A DNA stretch of 64,000 nucleotides from Sinosporangium album (GTDB lineage Bacteria; Actinomycetota; Actinomycetes; Streptosporangiales; Streptosporangiaceae). Location: the NCBI RefSeq assembly GCF_900100605.1, contig NZ_FNCN01000012.1, positions 33,626 through 97,625 of the forward strand. Direction: 5' to 3'. Below are positions 1 to 12,333 of this stretch, piece after piece. Position 1 is the stretch's first letter. Each line of letters starts with the position of its first letter. The notes beneath the pieces are model-generated. The model was not told where the DNA came from, ran no database searches, and worked only from the letters and a program-made list of their open reading frames with translations. Position numbers and translations under genes: made by a program.

Positions 1-766
1 CCAGGGGAGCCCCGAACGCGCCCGCGGCCTGGGTGAGGAAGGGCGTGAGGTTGGTGGCCTTGTAGGACATGGTCGACTCGATCGAACCGGGCGCCCAGAC
101 CGGGAACCCGTGTGTCCCGACCAGGTCCAGACCGGCGCTGTTGTCGATGCCGTAGGGTCCGGAGCCGAAGGTCCCCGACAGGTCGTTGGCCTGAAGCACC
201 AGGGCGCCGGGAGACTCCTCCCGGATCGCCCTGGCCATCCGGGTCTGCCAGTCGGCGACCTCGGCGCGGGTGAGCGAGCGGGCCCGTCGCCGGTCGATGT
301 TCCACAGCTCGTCCCCGAGGTCATAGGCGAGGACGTGGGCGCACCCGCGGAGCGCCCCGGCGACCGACCTGGCCAGCTCCTCCTCGGCGCGCAGCAGCTC
401 GCTGTCACGCCAGACGTCGCGGCCGTTTCGCCAGGCCAGGTCGAGCAGTTGCCCGTTCATCCAGATGGTGAACAGCGAGACCACGCACGCGAGCCCGTGC
501 TCCCCGGCCGTCCTCACCGCGTCGGAGATCCGGTCGAGCATGACGGCGTCCGTCTTCTCCGGGGAGGGCTGGAGGTCCCTCCAGATGACGAAGAGTCGGA
601 CGGTGTTCAGCCCGGCTGCGGCGATTCGGCCGAAGTCGGCGTGGATCGTCGCCGGGTCCCAGTCCGCCCAGATCCGGCACCCCGCCTCCGAGGGCTGGTA
701 GTTGACACCGAGAGCGAGGAAAGGGGAGCCGTTCCGGAGCAATCGGCCGTTCTCGACGGTGAACAT
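1..766 (-). CDS. Glycoside hydrolase, GH5/cellulase-like TIM barrel (partial)
   Basis: From an ATG at 766 the frame stays open for 255 codons and leaves the window at its left edge, so only the N-terminal part is present. It looks like a GH-A clan TIM barrel: a GxPFLALGVNYxP opening (residues 13-25), the NTVRLFVIW strand (54-62), and LAYDLGDELWN near residue 148, where E153 sits at the place of the acid/base Glu of the usual NE(P) motif. There is no signal peptide, so a cytosolic or intermediate-trimming role is likely. The ATG shares one base with the TGA of the aminotransferase upstream, so the two should be translationally coupled. The substrate cannot be told. Confidence 0.7.
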   Translation of the reverse strand, partial: MFTVENGRLLRNGSPFLALGVNYQPSEAGCRIWADWDPATIHADFGRIAAAGLNTVRLFVIWRDLQPSPEKTDAVMLDRISDAVRTAGEHGLACVVSLFTIWMNGQLLDLAWRNGRDVWRDSELLRAEEELARSVAGALRGCAHVLAYDLGDELWNIDRRRARSLTRAEVADWQTRMARAIREESPGALVLQANDLSGTFGSGPYGIDNSAGLDLVGTHGFPVWAPGSIESTMSYKATNLTPFLTQAAGAFGAPL

Positions 767-1944
767 CACGTCGTCTCGGCCCGGCCGGCCGGGCGCACCG
801 CCGCTGTGAGAACGGTGACCACGTGCGTTACGTCGTCCTCCGTCATCCGCGCGTGCAGCGGCAGGGTGAGCAGCCGGCCGGCCATCCGCTCGGTGACCGG
901 CAGCCTTCGCTCCGCCGGGTCCGGTCCCTCCCGGTAGGCGGAGAACAGGTGGGTCGGCCGATAGTGGACCGAGGTCTGCACGCCCTCGTCGCGGAGCCGG
1001 GACACGACCGCGTCGCGGGGCAGACCCGCTGGAAGCAGGATCGCCATCAGATGGAACGCCGAGTCGGCCACGTGGCGGGCGAAGGGGATCCCGATCTCCG
1101 GCACCGACCGGAGCAGGTCCCGGTAGCGGTGCACCAGGCGTCGGCGGACCGCCCTGTCCTCGGCCAGCCTGGCGAGTTGTGTCCGGCCGATCGCGGAGGA
1201 GATCTCCGTCGGCCGGTAGTTGAGGCCGATGCCGTTCACGTCGTAGTCCGACCCGCCGGTGTGGGCGCGCTCCCAGGTCGTCCGGGTGACGTGGTGGGAG
1301 TGTTTCAGGCGGATGAGGTCGAGCTGCTCCGGCCGTCGTGCCAGTACCATTCCCCCCTCACCGGTGGTCAGGTTCTTGGTCGCGTGGAAGCTGAAGCACC
1401 CGAAGTCGCCGATCGTGCCCAGCGTTCCCTCGGGGGACCGCACCAGCGGGGCGTGGGCCGCGTCCTCGACGACGGCGGCGCCGTGCGCCCGGGCCAGGTC
1501 GGCGATCTCGGCCGTGCGCGCGGGGTAGCCGCCGTAGTGCATGACCACCACCGCTCTGGTACGCGGGCCGAGCAGCCTTCGGACCTCGGCCGGCGCGATA
1601 GTCGGCTCCTCCGCGGAGAGCACGTCGGCGAAAACCGGGGTCCCCCCGCAGAGGGCGACCATGGCGGCCGAGGCCACGAAGCTCAGAGACGGCACGATGA
1701 CCTCGTCACCCGGCCCGAGATTCAGCGCGAGCATGGCGAGGTGCAGGGCGGCGGTCCCGCTGCTGACCGCCACGGCATCCGTCACCCCCATCGCCTCGGC
1801 GAACTCCTCCTCGAACGTCCGGGTGACCGGACCGGCGGACAGCCAGCCCGAGGTCAGGACCTCGTTCACGGCGGCGATCTCCGCGGCGCCCACGGTGTTG
1901 TCCGCCAGGGCCACCCGAAGAGCGGGCTTCTCGATTCCCATCAC
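766..1944 (-). CDS. DegT/DnrJ/EryC1/StrS-family sugar aminotransferase
   Basis: A 392-aa PLP enzyme of fold type I, the usual length for NDP-ketosugar aminotransferases. Visible motifs are SSGTAALHLA (61-70), EDAAHA (160-165, PLP ring contacts) and SFHATKN with K190 as the Schiff-base lysine. It should transaminate a keto-sugar nucleotide made by the neighbouring sugar genes. The start is GTG 1944 or the adjacent ATG 1941; a GAAGGAG element lies just upstream. It is followed by the glycoside hydrolase with a one-base overlap and preceded by 63 bp after the glycosyltransferase gene. Family is certain; the precise sugar is not. Confidence 0.88.
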   Translation of the reverse strand: MMGIEKPALRVALADNTVGAAEIAAVNEVLTSGWLSAGPVTRTFEEEFAEAMGVTDAVAVSSGTAALHLAMLALNLGPGDEVIVPSLSFVASAAMVALCGGTPVFADVLSAEEPTIAPAEVRRLLGPRTRAVVVMHYGGYPARTAEIADLARAHGAAVVEDAAHAPLVRSPEGTLGTIGDFGCFSFHATKNLTTGEGGMVLARRPEQLDLIRLKHSHHVTRTTWERAHTGGSDYDVNGIGLNYRPTEISSAIGRTQLARLAEDRAVRRRLVHRYRDLLRSVPEIGIPFARHVADSAFHLMAILLPAGLPRDAVVSRLRDEGVQTSVHYRPTHLFSAYREGPDPAERRLPVTERMAGRLLTLPLHARMTEDDVTHVVTVLTAAVRPAGRAETT

Positions 1945-2007
1945 TCCTTCTCTCTTTGACGCCCTCTCCTGGACGCCTTCTCCCAGACGCCGGCGGGTCG
2001 TCCCGGG

Positions 2008-3060
2008 TCAGTCGGCCGACCGGTCGAATCCGGCCTCGACCGCGCGGGCCACGTGTTCCCAGGACATCTCCCGCTCGACTCTCCGCCGCCCGGCGGCGCC
2101 CATGGACGTCCGGAGCCTCTCGTCGCCGAGCAGCCTCGTCAGGGCGTCGGCGACGTCCGGCGGCCGGTCGCCGACGACCAGGCCGTCCACTCCGTGTCTC
2201 ACCACCTCGCTCACACCGGCGAAGCTCCCGGACACCACCGGTCGGCCGCAGGACCAGGCCTCCGCGAAAACGAGGGGGAAGACGTCGGCCCTGGTCGGCA
2301 GGGCGAGGACGTCGCAAGCCGCCAGCGCGTCGTGTTTGGCCCGGTCGTCGATCATCCCGAGGTTCAGGATCCGGCCGTCCCGCGACGCCGAGAACGCCGC
2401 AGTGGCCTCGGGCTCGCCGTCCGGTCCTCCGAAGGCGAAAACGGTGTCCGGAAACGCGTGCCACACGAGGGGGGCGGCGTCCAGCAAGGTGCGGTACCCC
2501 TTCGTCGCCACCCGGCGGCCGAGGAAGAGCACCATCGGGCCGTCGACGCGATGGCGCCGCCGGAACTCCCCGGCGTGCGCGCCGCCCTCCAGGTCGGGGG
2601 CCTGTGGCAGCCTGAACAGCCGGGCTCCGGGAGCGCCGACGGCCCGTATCGCCGCCGACTCGGCCTCGGTCAGGGTGAAGACGGCTCGGGCGGCGGCGCA
2701 GAGTTCCGCGCCGAGTGCCTTGTCCGGCCAGATGTCCGTGGTCGAGGCCGGGGTGAGGACGAAACGCGCGCCGTACCGGTCGGCCAGCTCACGGGCCAGG
2801 CGGACCGGGCCGGGCAGCGCGAGATCGTAGGCGTGGACCACGTCCGGACGCCAGCCCGGCAGCGCGGCCAGGAGTTCCGCCTCGGTGCCGAGGACCGGCC
2901 ACGGCTCGCCCGCCATCGCGGCCGGCCGTACAGCGTCGGTCATCGCGGCTACGGTGTGCCCCCGCCTGGCGAGCCCGGCCGTGGTCCGCCAGGCCATCCG
3001 CTCGGCGCCCGAGGTCGCTCCCGGCCCGTAGCCGCCGAACACTGACAGGACGCCGCTCAT
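2008..3060 (-). CDS. Glycosyltransferase family 4
   Basis: A 350-aa GT-B fold protein. The N-terminal glycine-rich acceptor loop (GGYGPGATSGAERM, residues 9-22) and the C-terminal nucleotide-sugar site FAEAWSCGRPVVSGSFAGVSE, with the E-x7-spaced residues typical of GT4, are both present. It probably transfers a sugar from an NDP donor made by this operon onto the cluster product. The ATG at 3060 overlaps the TAA of the upstream epimerase gene, so the genes are co-translated. Confidence 0.87.
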   Translation of the reverse strand: MSGVLSVFGGYGPGATSGAERMAWRTTAGLARRGHTVAAMTDAVRPAAMAGEPWPVLGTEAELLAALPGWRPDVVHAYDLALPGPVRLARELADRYGARFVLTPASTTDIWPDKALGAELCAAARAVFTLTEAESAAIRAVGAPGARLFRLPQAPDLEGGAHAGEFRRRHRVDGPMVLFLGRRVATKGYRTLLDAAPLVWHAFPDTVFAFGGPDGEPEATAAFSASRDGRILNLGMIDDRAKHDALAACDVLALPTRADVFPLVFAEAWSCGRPVVSGSFAGVSEVVRHGVDGLVVGDRPPDVADALTRLLGDERLRTSMGAAGRRRVEREMSWEHVARAVEAGFDRSAD

Positions 3061-4040
3061 TACGAGGCCCCCGGCCGGGCGGCGGCCTCTGCGCCGTACC
3101 AGTCGAGCATCGTCCGGAGCCCGGTGTCCAGGTCGACGGGCCGCCGGGCGGGAAGCAGTGAGCGGAGCCTCCGGAGGTCCGGCAGCCGGCGCTCGGGCGA
3201 GCCGTCCGGCGGGTTGAAGATCGCCAGGTCCGGCGACCTCCCGGTCAGGGCGAACAGCCTACGCGCGAGATCGAGGATCCTGATCTCCTCTTGGTCGTTG
3301 CCGATGTTCACCACCAACGCTTCGTCGGTGGGCAGCCTGGTCACGTCCACGGTCGCCTCGACGGCGTCGTCGACGTGGCAGAAGGCCCGCGACTGGTAGG
3401 CGCCGTAGATGGCGAAGGGATCCTCGCCCGCCGCGATCCGCCTGATGAACTGCGGGATGACGTGGGACGTTCCCATCCGCGGCCCGTACACGTTGTAGTA
3501 GCGGCCGATCCTCACCCGCACGCTGTCCCGGCGCAGGTGCACCAGCGACTCGGCGACCATCTTGCTGAGGGCGTAGGAGGACCGGGGGCGTCTCGGTTCC
3601 GCGAGAACGAAGGGAACGTCCTCGTGAGTGGGGTGGCCGGTCAGCCCCACGGCGGCGGCGCCGTCGCCGACCTCGCTGGTCGAGCTGAGGAACAGGGCCC
3701 CCGGTGGGATCAGGTCGCACCAGTCCAGCAGATGAAGGGTGGACAGTGTGTTGGTGCGCAGAACCCTCGCCGGAGAGGAATCGACACGCTGCACCCCGAC
3801 GACCGCCGCCAAGTGGTAGACGGCGTCGAACTCTCCCGTCAGCAGCCCATCCGGTATCGGACTGGTCAGGTCGTGCGTGACGATCCGCAGGTCGCTCACG
3901 AGTTCGTCGAGTACTCGGTCCCGCCTGCCCCGAGAGAAGTCGTCGAGGACGGTCACGTCCGCGCCGTCGTTGAGTAGCCGGCGGGCGAGGTGCAGGCCGA
4001 CGAAGCCCGCCCCTCCGGTGATGAGGACGCGTTCAGCCAT
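3060..4040 (-). CDS. NAD-dependent nucleotide-sugar epimerase/dehydratase (extended SDR)
   Basis: A 326-aa extended short-chain dehydrogenase. The Rossmann motif GGAGFVG is at residues 9-15, a LSSTSEVG segment gives the catalytic Ser/Thr region (118-125), and SSYALSK provides Y156 and K160. It resembles UDP-glucose 4-epimerases, dTDP-glucose 4,6-dehydratases and UDP-xylose synthases. Because the next gene upstream is a UDP-sugar dehydrogenase, a UDP-uronate epimerase or decarboxylase is a reasonable guess, but the sequence alone does not decide. Its first 8 bases overlap the end of the dehydrogenase gene. Confidence 0.87.
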   Translation of the reverse strand: MAERVLITGGAGFVGLHLARRLLNDGADVTVLDDFSRGRRDRVLDELVSDLRIVTHDLTSPIPDGLLTGEFDAVYHLAAVVGVQRVDSSPARVLRTNTLSTLHLLDWCDLIPPGALFLSSTSEVGDGAAAVGLTGHPTHEDVPFVLAEPRRPRSSYALSKMVAESLVHLRRDSVRVRIGRYYNVYGPRMGTSHVIPQFIRRIAAGEDPFAIYGAYQSRAFCHVDDAVEATVDVTRLPTDEALVVNIGNDQEEIRILDLARRLFALTGRSPDLAIFNPPDGSPERRLPDLRRLRSLLPARRPVDLDTGLRTMLDWYGAEAAARPGAS

Positions 4041-5364
4041 GGCCCAGCCTCAGGTAGGTCAGGCCCTCGTGCCGCTCGGCCTGTTCGCTCAGCAGGCCCC
4101 ACATGTCGAAGACGACCGGTCTGGGAGCCGTTCTGCCGAGCAGGTGGGCGAGGCCGGGTCCGGTGTATCCCGGGTGGTCGGTGAGCAGGATCACCGCGTC
4201 CGCGGAGTCGAGTGCTTCGTCCAGGTCCATCGGCTTGTAGCCCAGTGCGGCGATCCGTTCGGCCCTGACCACGAAGTCGTGTCCCACGAGCGTTCCCACT
4301 CGCTCGGTGAGCAGGCGGGACATCGGGCCCGACGCGGCGCCACGGGTGTCGTCCGTTTCCGGACGGCCCTTGTAGGCGATGCCCAGGACGGCGACCTTGG
4401 TCTCCGAGAGGGGCTTGCCGCGGGATTCGAGGGCCTTGAGCACCCGGTCTGCGGCCCGTGCGGGCAGGCTTTCGTTGAGGCTCCTGGCCGCGGCGACCAT
4501 GGGCGGGCGGTACCCCGCCTCCTCCCCGGCGTGCATCAGCAGGTAGGGGTCCTTCACCAGACAGCTTCCGCCGACGAACCCCGGGCGTGAGAGGTCGGGG
4601 CGCGGGTAGCGCAGGTTGGCGCCGGCTATGAGCTCGTGGGCGTCCAGTCCGAGGCTCTCGGCCAGCAGGGCCACCTCGTTGCCGAACCCGTAGATCAGGT
4701 CGGTGTGCGCGTTGCAGATCAGCTTGACCATCTCGGCCGCCTCCAGGGAGGAGACGACGACCTGGTCCGGTGTCACCGCCGCGAGCAGATCCCGGGCGCG
4801 CCGGACCGATCTGTCGTCCAGCCCGCCGATGATCTGTGGCAGGCTCCGAATTTCGTCGAGCGCTCGCCCCTGGATGGTGCGTTCGGGGCAGCTCGCGAGG
4901 AGCGGCGACGACACTCGGCGTCGGAGGGCGGGCAGGACGATCCGGCGGCCGGTGCCCACCGGCACGGTGCTTCGGATGATCACCAGGGTCTCGTCGTCGA
5001 CGTGCTCGGCGACGTGCTCGACCGCCGACCGGAGATGACCGAGGTCCGGGCGCCTGGAGTCCTCCTCGACCGCGGTGCCGACACAGATGATCACCGCCAG
5101 CGGTGGACGGTCCGGCAGCCGGTCGGAAACGGTCAGTGATCCCTCCGGCAGGCTGCCGAGAAGCTCGGGGAGCCCGGGTTCGAAGAAGGACGGTGTTCCG
5201 GCCAGGATCGCGGATCGCACTGCCGGGCTGGTGTCCACACCGACGACCCGTCTGCCCGCCGCCGCCAGGGACGCCGCCAGCGGGAGCCCTATGTATCCAA
5301 GCCCCACGACCGCGACGTGGTCCTCGCGCTCTTCGGGTGCCCTCTCAACATTCATCGTCGTCAT
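4033..5364 (-). CDS. UDP-glucose/UDP-ManNAc-type nucleotide-sugar 6-dehydrogenase
   Basis: A 443-aa enzyme oxidising C6 of an NDP-hexose to the uronate with two NAD+. The N-terminal NAD site reads GLGYIGLPLA (21-30), the conserved lysine segment EMVKLICNAHTDLIYGFGNE lies at 211-230 (K214), and the catalytic cysteine is C268 in GGSCLVKD. Three domains (NAD-binding, central helical, UDP-binding) fit the family length. The start is ATG 5364 or ATG 5355; the latter is better spaced from an AAGG element. It overlaps the ligase gene upstream by 20 bp. Closest types are WecC/TuaD/Ugd; substrate not resolved. Confidence 0.88.
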   Translation of the reverse strand: MTTMNVERAPEEREDHVAVVGLGYIGLPLAASLAAAGRRVVGVDTSPAVRSAILAGTPSFFEPGLPELLGSLPEGSLTVSDRLPDRPPLAVIICVGTAVEEDSRRPDLGHLRSAVEHVAEHVDDETLVIIRSTVPVGTGRRIVLPALRRRVSSPLLASCPERTIQGRALDEIRSLPQIIGGLDDRSVRRARDLLAAVTPDQVVVSSLEAAEMVKLICNAHTDLIYGFGNEVALLAESLGLDAHELIAGANLRYPRPDLSRPGFVGGSCLVKDPYLLMHAGEEAGYRPPMVAAARSLNESLPARAADRVLKALESRGKPLSETKVAVLGIAYKGRPETDDTRGAASGPMSRLLTERVGTLVGHDFVVRAERIAALGYKPMDLDEALDSADAVILLTDHPGYTGPGLAHLLGRTAPRPVVFDMWGLLSEQAERHEGLTYLRLGHG

Positions 5365-6850
5365 CGCCTTGTCCGTGGGGGGTGGGGGTGGTCGTGACGT
5401 GGTCCAGCAGCGCCGTGAGGTCTACTTTTCCCAGTGGGGTTCGGGGAAGTCTGGGCACGAGGTGCAGGTGCCGGGGGACTTCGTGCGGCGCGAGCCGTTT
5501 CCGGCACCCGGCGACGATCCCGGCCACGGCGTCCGGCCCGCGGCCCGGCGCGAGGACCAGGGCGGCGTGCACCGTCTCCTCGGCTTTTTCGGCTCTGCCG
5601 AACACGTGGGCCTCCAATACCGCGGCGTCCTCGGTGAGGATCCGCTCCACCCGGTGCGGATTCACCTTTCGGCCGCCGACGTTGACGAAGGTGTTCTTGC
5701 GGGCGAGCACCGTCAGGTGTCCGGCGGTGTCGACCCGGACCAGGTCACCGGTGTCGTAGAAGCCGTTCTCGTCCGTCAGGGGTTCGTCCGACCCCGCGTA
5801 ACCCGTGAGGAGGGTCGGCGTGCGGACCAGCAACCGCCCGGTGTCGCCGGTGTCTCCGGTGTCTCCGGTGTCGCCGGTGTCGTCTTGGACGATCCGCCAC
5901 TCGACGCCCGGGGCGAAAACCCCCGCCGTTCCGGCGGGCCAGGGGGCGTCGCGGCCGTGCTGACAGGCGATCAGCCCGGTCTCGGTGCTGCCGTACACCT
6001 GGCGGATCGGAGTTCCGAGCCGGAGTTCGGCGGCCCGCTCGACCTCGGGATCGAGCGGGCCGCCCGACGAGAGGAGGACCCTCGGAGGGACGGCCGCGGG
6101 CCGGGTGTCGGCCGAGGCCGCCAGCAGTCCGTACAGCAGTGGGCTGCCCAGCACGATCGTGGCGCCGAGGGCCAGTGCCTCGTGCGTCCCGCGCAGGCTG
6201 AATCGCGGGATGATGAGAAGCTCGGCCCCGGAGACCAGCGCCGCCAGCAGGCCGCCCACCAGCCCGAAGGAATGCGCGAACGGCACCGGCACCAGAACTC
6301 TGTCCTGTTTGGTATAGCCGTGGATGTCCCGGTACAGCTCGGCACCGCGCAACAGGGCGCCGAGCCGGTGGCGGGCGATCCTGGCCTCGCCCGTGGAACC
6401 CGAGGTCAACAGCAGAAGGGCGGGTTCGGCGTTCACGGGTCCCGGCCGCGTTTCCGGCCCTCGGGCGAGACCGGACAGGAGGTCCCGGTATCCGAGCCCG
6501 ACGCTCCGCGTGGCCGAGATTCCCGCCGACGGGCCGATCACGGCGGCGGGGGCCGTCCGGTGTACGGCCGAGCCCGCGTCCGTGACATGGGTGCTGCCCT
6601 GCTCCACGCAGAGCACGTCCCGGCCCGCGGCCAGCAGGCCGATCAGCGTCGCGACGCTCAGGCAGCCGTTGTCGAGGACGAGAACGACAGGGCCCGGGGC
6701 GCCGCGCAGCGCGGCCGCACCCGCCGCCGCCGAGGCCGCTGCGGAACGGAGCCGCCCCCATGAGACCGTTGTCCACCCCTCCGCCGTTCGCTCGCGCAGG
6801 GCGGTGCCGTCCGCGGGCCGATCGGCCAACAGCGTGAGCAGGTCGAGCAT
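5345..6850 (-). CDS. AMP-dependent acyl ligase/synthetase (ANL superfamily)
   Basis: About 501 aa from ATG 6850, chosen because GGAGGGAG lies 2-7 bases upstream; a GTG at 6883 would add 11 residues. ANL motifs are clear: the P-loop LLLTSGSTGEARIARH (A3), YGSTETG (A5), YDTGDLVRVD (A7) and the C-terminal PLGKVDL with the A10 lysine. It should adenylate a carboxylic acid for transfer to CoA, the ACP at 14025 or an amine. The enzyme carries a short GDT tandem repeat in the middle (see 5841). It is the only ANL enzyme in the block, so it probably activates the acid starter or an acyl cap. Confidence 0.85.
   Translation of the reverse strand: MLDLLTLLADRPADGTALRERTAEGWTTVSWGRLRSAAASAAAGAAALRGAPGPVVLVLDNGCLSVATLIGLLAAGRDVLCVEQGSTHVTDAGSAVHRTAPAAVIGPSAGISATRSVGLGYRDLLSGLARGPETRPGPVNAEPALLLLTSGSTGEARIARHRLGALLRGAELYRDIHGYTKQDRVLVPVPFAHSFGLVGGLLAALVSGAELLIIPRFSLRGTHEALALGATIVLGSPLLYGLLAASADTRPAAVPPRVLLSSGGPLDPEVERAAELRLGTPIRQVYGSTETGLIACQHGRDAPWPAGTAGVFAPGVEWRIVQDDTGDTGDTGDTGDTGRLLVRTPTLLTGYAGSDEPLTDENGFYDTGDLVRVDTAGHLTVLARKNTFVNVGGRKVNPHRVERILTEDAAVLEAHVFGRAEKAEETVHAALVLAPGRGPDAVAGIVAGCRKRLAPHEVPRHLHLVPRLPRTPLGKVDLTALLDHVTTTPTPHGQGDDDDEC
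5841..5880 (-). repeat. 9-bp tandem repeat inside the ligase gene
   Basis: Four full copies and a partial copy of a 9-bp unit (gtgtcgccg / gtgtctccg on the plus strand) encode a run of Gly-Asp-Thr triplets in the ligase, between the A5 region and RLLVRTP. Because the unit is a multiple of three, copy-number change would lengthen or shorten a surface loop without breaking the frame. Confidence 0.85.
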
Positions 6851-6893
6851 CGCTCCCTCCGTCTCGTTCTCCGGTGACCTCACGTGGATCGGG

Positions 6894-7658
6894 TCAGGCG
6901 TCCAGCGCGGGCTGGGCGATCCGCGGCCTGGCCAATGGCGCCGGGCGCGGTCTCAGGAACTCGTCCGGGGAGCGGGCGAAGGCCTCCGCGGCGGTTCGGT
7001 AACTGGCCGGTGTGCCGATGTCGTGCCAGGAAGCGGACAGTGGATGAGCCCGAACCTGACATCGCTGCTTGATGAGCGCCAGGATCAGCTCGGGCATGTC
7101 CATCGCCACGCCGGCGGACATCCATGCGCGCACCCCGGGATCGACGACCTGGATCCCCGCCGAGACCTCGACGGACAACTGGGGCTTCTCCCGGATCCCG
7201 GCGACCCGGCCGCCTTCGTCGAGGTCTAGGACTCCGAAGCTCACCGGTATCTGGATTCGGCGCGCCGCGAGGGTGAGGAGACTGCCGCTCCTCACATGGG
7301 CCGAGAACATCTCGGTGAGATCGGCCGAGGTGAGGATGTCGCAGTTCATCACGAGCGCGGGCTCGTTCCAGCGCGGAACGCGCAGCAGCGGAGCCGCCGT
7401 GCCGAGCTCTTCGGTGTCCCAGCAGTAGTCGATCGCGACACCGAGACGGCCACCCTCTCCGAGCGCGGCCTCGATCATCTCACCGAGATGCGAGACACAC
7501 AGGGTGACACGTCGGAATCCCGACGCCCGTAGCCGCCGGACGATGATCTCGATGATCGGGTGATCGCCGAGGCGTACCAGAGACTTGGGAATCTCGTCCG
7601 TCACCGAGCGGAGCCGAGTGCCCTGACCGCCCGCCATGATGATCGCGTGCAAGGCCAC
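6894..7658 (-). CDS. Sugar-1-phosphate nucleotidyltransferase
   Basis: A 254-aa NTP_transferase enzyme that makes the NDP-sugar feeding the operon. The nucleotide loop GGQGTRL (10-16) and the catalytic-lysine motif IPKSLVRLGDHPIIE (23-) are intact, and WHDIGTPASYRTA closes the domain as in RmlA/HddC/GalU-like proteins without a left-handed helix extension. The start may be GTG 7658 or, with better spacing from GAGAGG, TTG 7652. It is the first gene of the minus-strand operon. Confidence 0.85.
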   Translation of the reverse strand: MALHAIIMAGGQGTRLRSVTDEIPKSLVRLGDHPIIEIIVRRLRASGFRRVTLCVSHLGEMIEAALGEGGRLGVAIDYCWDTEELGTAAPLLRVPRWNEPALVMNCDILTSADLTEMFSAHVRSGSLLTLAARRIQIPVSFGVLDLDEGGRVAGIREKPQLSVEVSAGIQVVDPGVRAWMSAGVAMDMPELILALIKQRCQVRAHPLSASWHDIGTPASYRTAAEAFARSPDEFLRPRPAPLARPRIAQPALDA

Positions 7659-7839
7659 CTCTCAGAAATCCGACGTCGGATACTTCTTCAAGAAATCTGC
7701 TCCATCCATCGGGTGGACGGCCAACCCCAGTGGTCCGCCCGATGGACCTGGACATACTGCTATACCGATGTGATCCGTTGTTGCCTGCGGTAAGCGCCCG
7801 TAAGGTGCGCATTGGATTTCCGGGATGAATGGAATTTAA
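7659..7839. promoter_or_regulatory. Divergent intergenic region
   Basis: This 181-bp stretch separates the minus-strand sugar operon from the plus-strand glycosyltransferase-SDR gene and must carry both promoters. I see no strong -35/-10 pair or clear operator; its centre is less GC-rich than the surroundings (around 7740-7840). Confidence 0.5.
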
Positions 7840-10886
<3,047 letters not shown>

Positions 10887-10923
10887 TCGCGGAGCTGACT
10901 CTCCCGGACCGGCCGGCACCCTG

Positions 10924-12333
10924 TCAGAGGGGGACGCGGGCGAGGTTGACGACCCTCGGCTGGGTGTATTCCAGCAACCCCCAGTAACCGTACTCAACAC
11001 CGATGCCTGAGGACTTGTGTCCGCCGAACGGGACGTCGTGCCGGAGATCGCCGTGCGAGTTGATCCACGTGGTTCCGCAGTCCAGTCTCTCGGCGACGTC
11101 GACGGCGGTCTCCTCATCGCCCCAGACCGACCCGCCGAGGCCGAACCGCGTGGCGTTGGCCCGTTCGACGGCCTCCTCCAGGGAGTCGTAGGCGAGGACC
11201 GGGACGACCGGCCCGAACTGCTCCTCGGCCTCCAGCTGGCTGCCGGGGGCGAGAGCGGTGACCACCGTCGGCGGATAGAAGTGCCCGGGCCGCTCCAGCC
11301 GGCGGCCGCCCGTCAGGACGCGCGCTCCCAAGGACACGGCTTCGCCGACCAGCTTGCCGACCCGGACGACCTGGGCCTCGCTGACCAGCGGCCCCAGGTC
11401 GGTGGCCGGGTCCAGGCCGTCGCCGACGGTCAGACGCCGTGCGAGCCCGCCGAGCGTCTCGCCGAACTCGGCCTCGAGGTCCCGCGGGACGTACACGCGT
11501 TTCACCGCCGCGCAGAACTGGCCGCCGTTGGCGAGAGCGCTGCGGAGGATCCCGGCCGCCACCTGGCCGACGTCCGCGCCGGGCAGGACGATCGCGGGGT
11601 CGTTTCCACCCAGTTCCAGAACGACCCGTTTGAGGTCGGAACTCGCGGCCCGGGCGATAGCCCGGCCTGATTCGACCGAGCCGGTGAAGGACACCAGCCG
11701 GATCCCCGGGTGACCGACCAGCCAGGCTCCCAGCTCGGAACGGCCCGCGATCGTATTCAGTGTCCCGGGCGGGAGGACGGCGCCGAGCAGCTCGCCCATC
11801 CGCAAAGTGGCCAGCGGTGTCAGCGGAGACGGCTTCAGCACCACCGTGTTGCCGGCCAGCAGAGCCGGGGCGACCTTGACGACCGCGAGGATGAGCGGGA
11901 AGTTCGACGGGGCGATCGCGGCGACCGGTCCGAGGGGCACCCGGTCCAGTCGGATCCGTGCGCTCCGGTCGTCGACGAGGATCTCACTGCCGAGGGTGAG
12001 CCCGGCGGTGCGGACGAACCAGTCGGCGGCCAGCCGGGTCTCCGCCTCGGCGTCCCGAAGGGGCTTGCCCTGTTCCAGGGTCAGCAGTCGGCTGATCTCC
12101 CCCACATGTTCTTCAAGGACACGTCCGCAGTCCAGCAACGCCTGCCGACGGCGTTCCTCCGGGGACCGGGACCAGCCGGTGAACGCGCGCCGCGCCGCCT
12201 CCACCGCCCGGTCGAGTTCCCCGCCGTCGCAGGCCGGGGCGGCGGCGACGGTCGCGCCCGAGGCTGGGTTCTCCACCGGGAGCCGGTCGCTGCCCGCCGC
12301 GCTCCTGCCGTCGATGGTCATCGTGATTGACAC
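10924..12333 (-). CDS. NAD(P)-dependent aldehyde dehydrogenase
   Basis: About 469 aa from GTG 12333, which has GGGGG four bases upstream; the frame is open further 5' but that extension has no family similarity. Family features: APSNFPLILAV, the cofactor loop FTGSVESGRAI, the general base in VLELGGNDPAIVL and the nucleophile cysteine in GGQFCAAVKRVYVP. It oxidises an aldehyde to an acid (or a semialdehyde in the reverse sense). It is transcribed against its plus-strand neighbours, sharing a 253-bp promoter region with the ATP-grasp gene. Confidence 0.87.
   Translation of the reverse strand: MSITMTIDGRSAAGSDRLPVENPASGATVAAAPACDGGELDRAVEAARRAFTGWSRSPEERRRQALLDCGRVLEEHVGEISRLLTLEQGKPLRDAEAETRLAADWFVRTAGLTLGSEILVDDRSARIRLDRVPLGPVAAIAPSNFPLILAVVKVAPALLAGNTVVLKPSPLTPLATLRMGELLGAVLPPGTLNTIAGRSELGAWLVGHPGIRLVSFTGSVESGRAIARAASSDLKRVVLELGGNDPAIVLPGADVGQVAAGILRSALANGGQFCAAVKRVYVPRDLEAEFGETLGGLARRLTVGDGLDPATDLGPLVSEAQVVRVGKLVGEAVSLGARVLTGGRRLERPGHFYPPTVVTALAPGSQLEAEEQFGPVVPVLAYDSLEEAVERANATRFGLGGSVWGDEETAVDVAERLDCGTTWINSHGDLRHDVPFGGHKSSGIGVEYGYWGLLEYTQPRVVNLARVPL

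Noticed and set aside
110..1959. Long plus-strand frames opposite the glycoside hydrolase and aminotransferase genes
   Set aside because: They are antisense shadows caused by high GC at third positions; proteins are Arg/Gly/Pro-rich and lack motifs, while the minus-strand frames carry clear family signatures.
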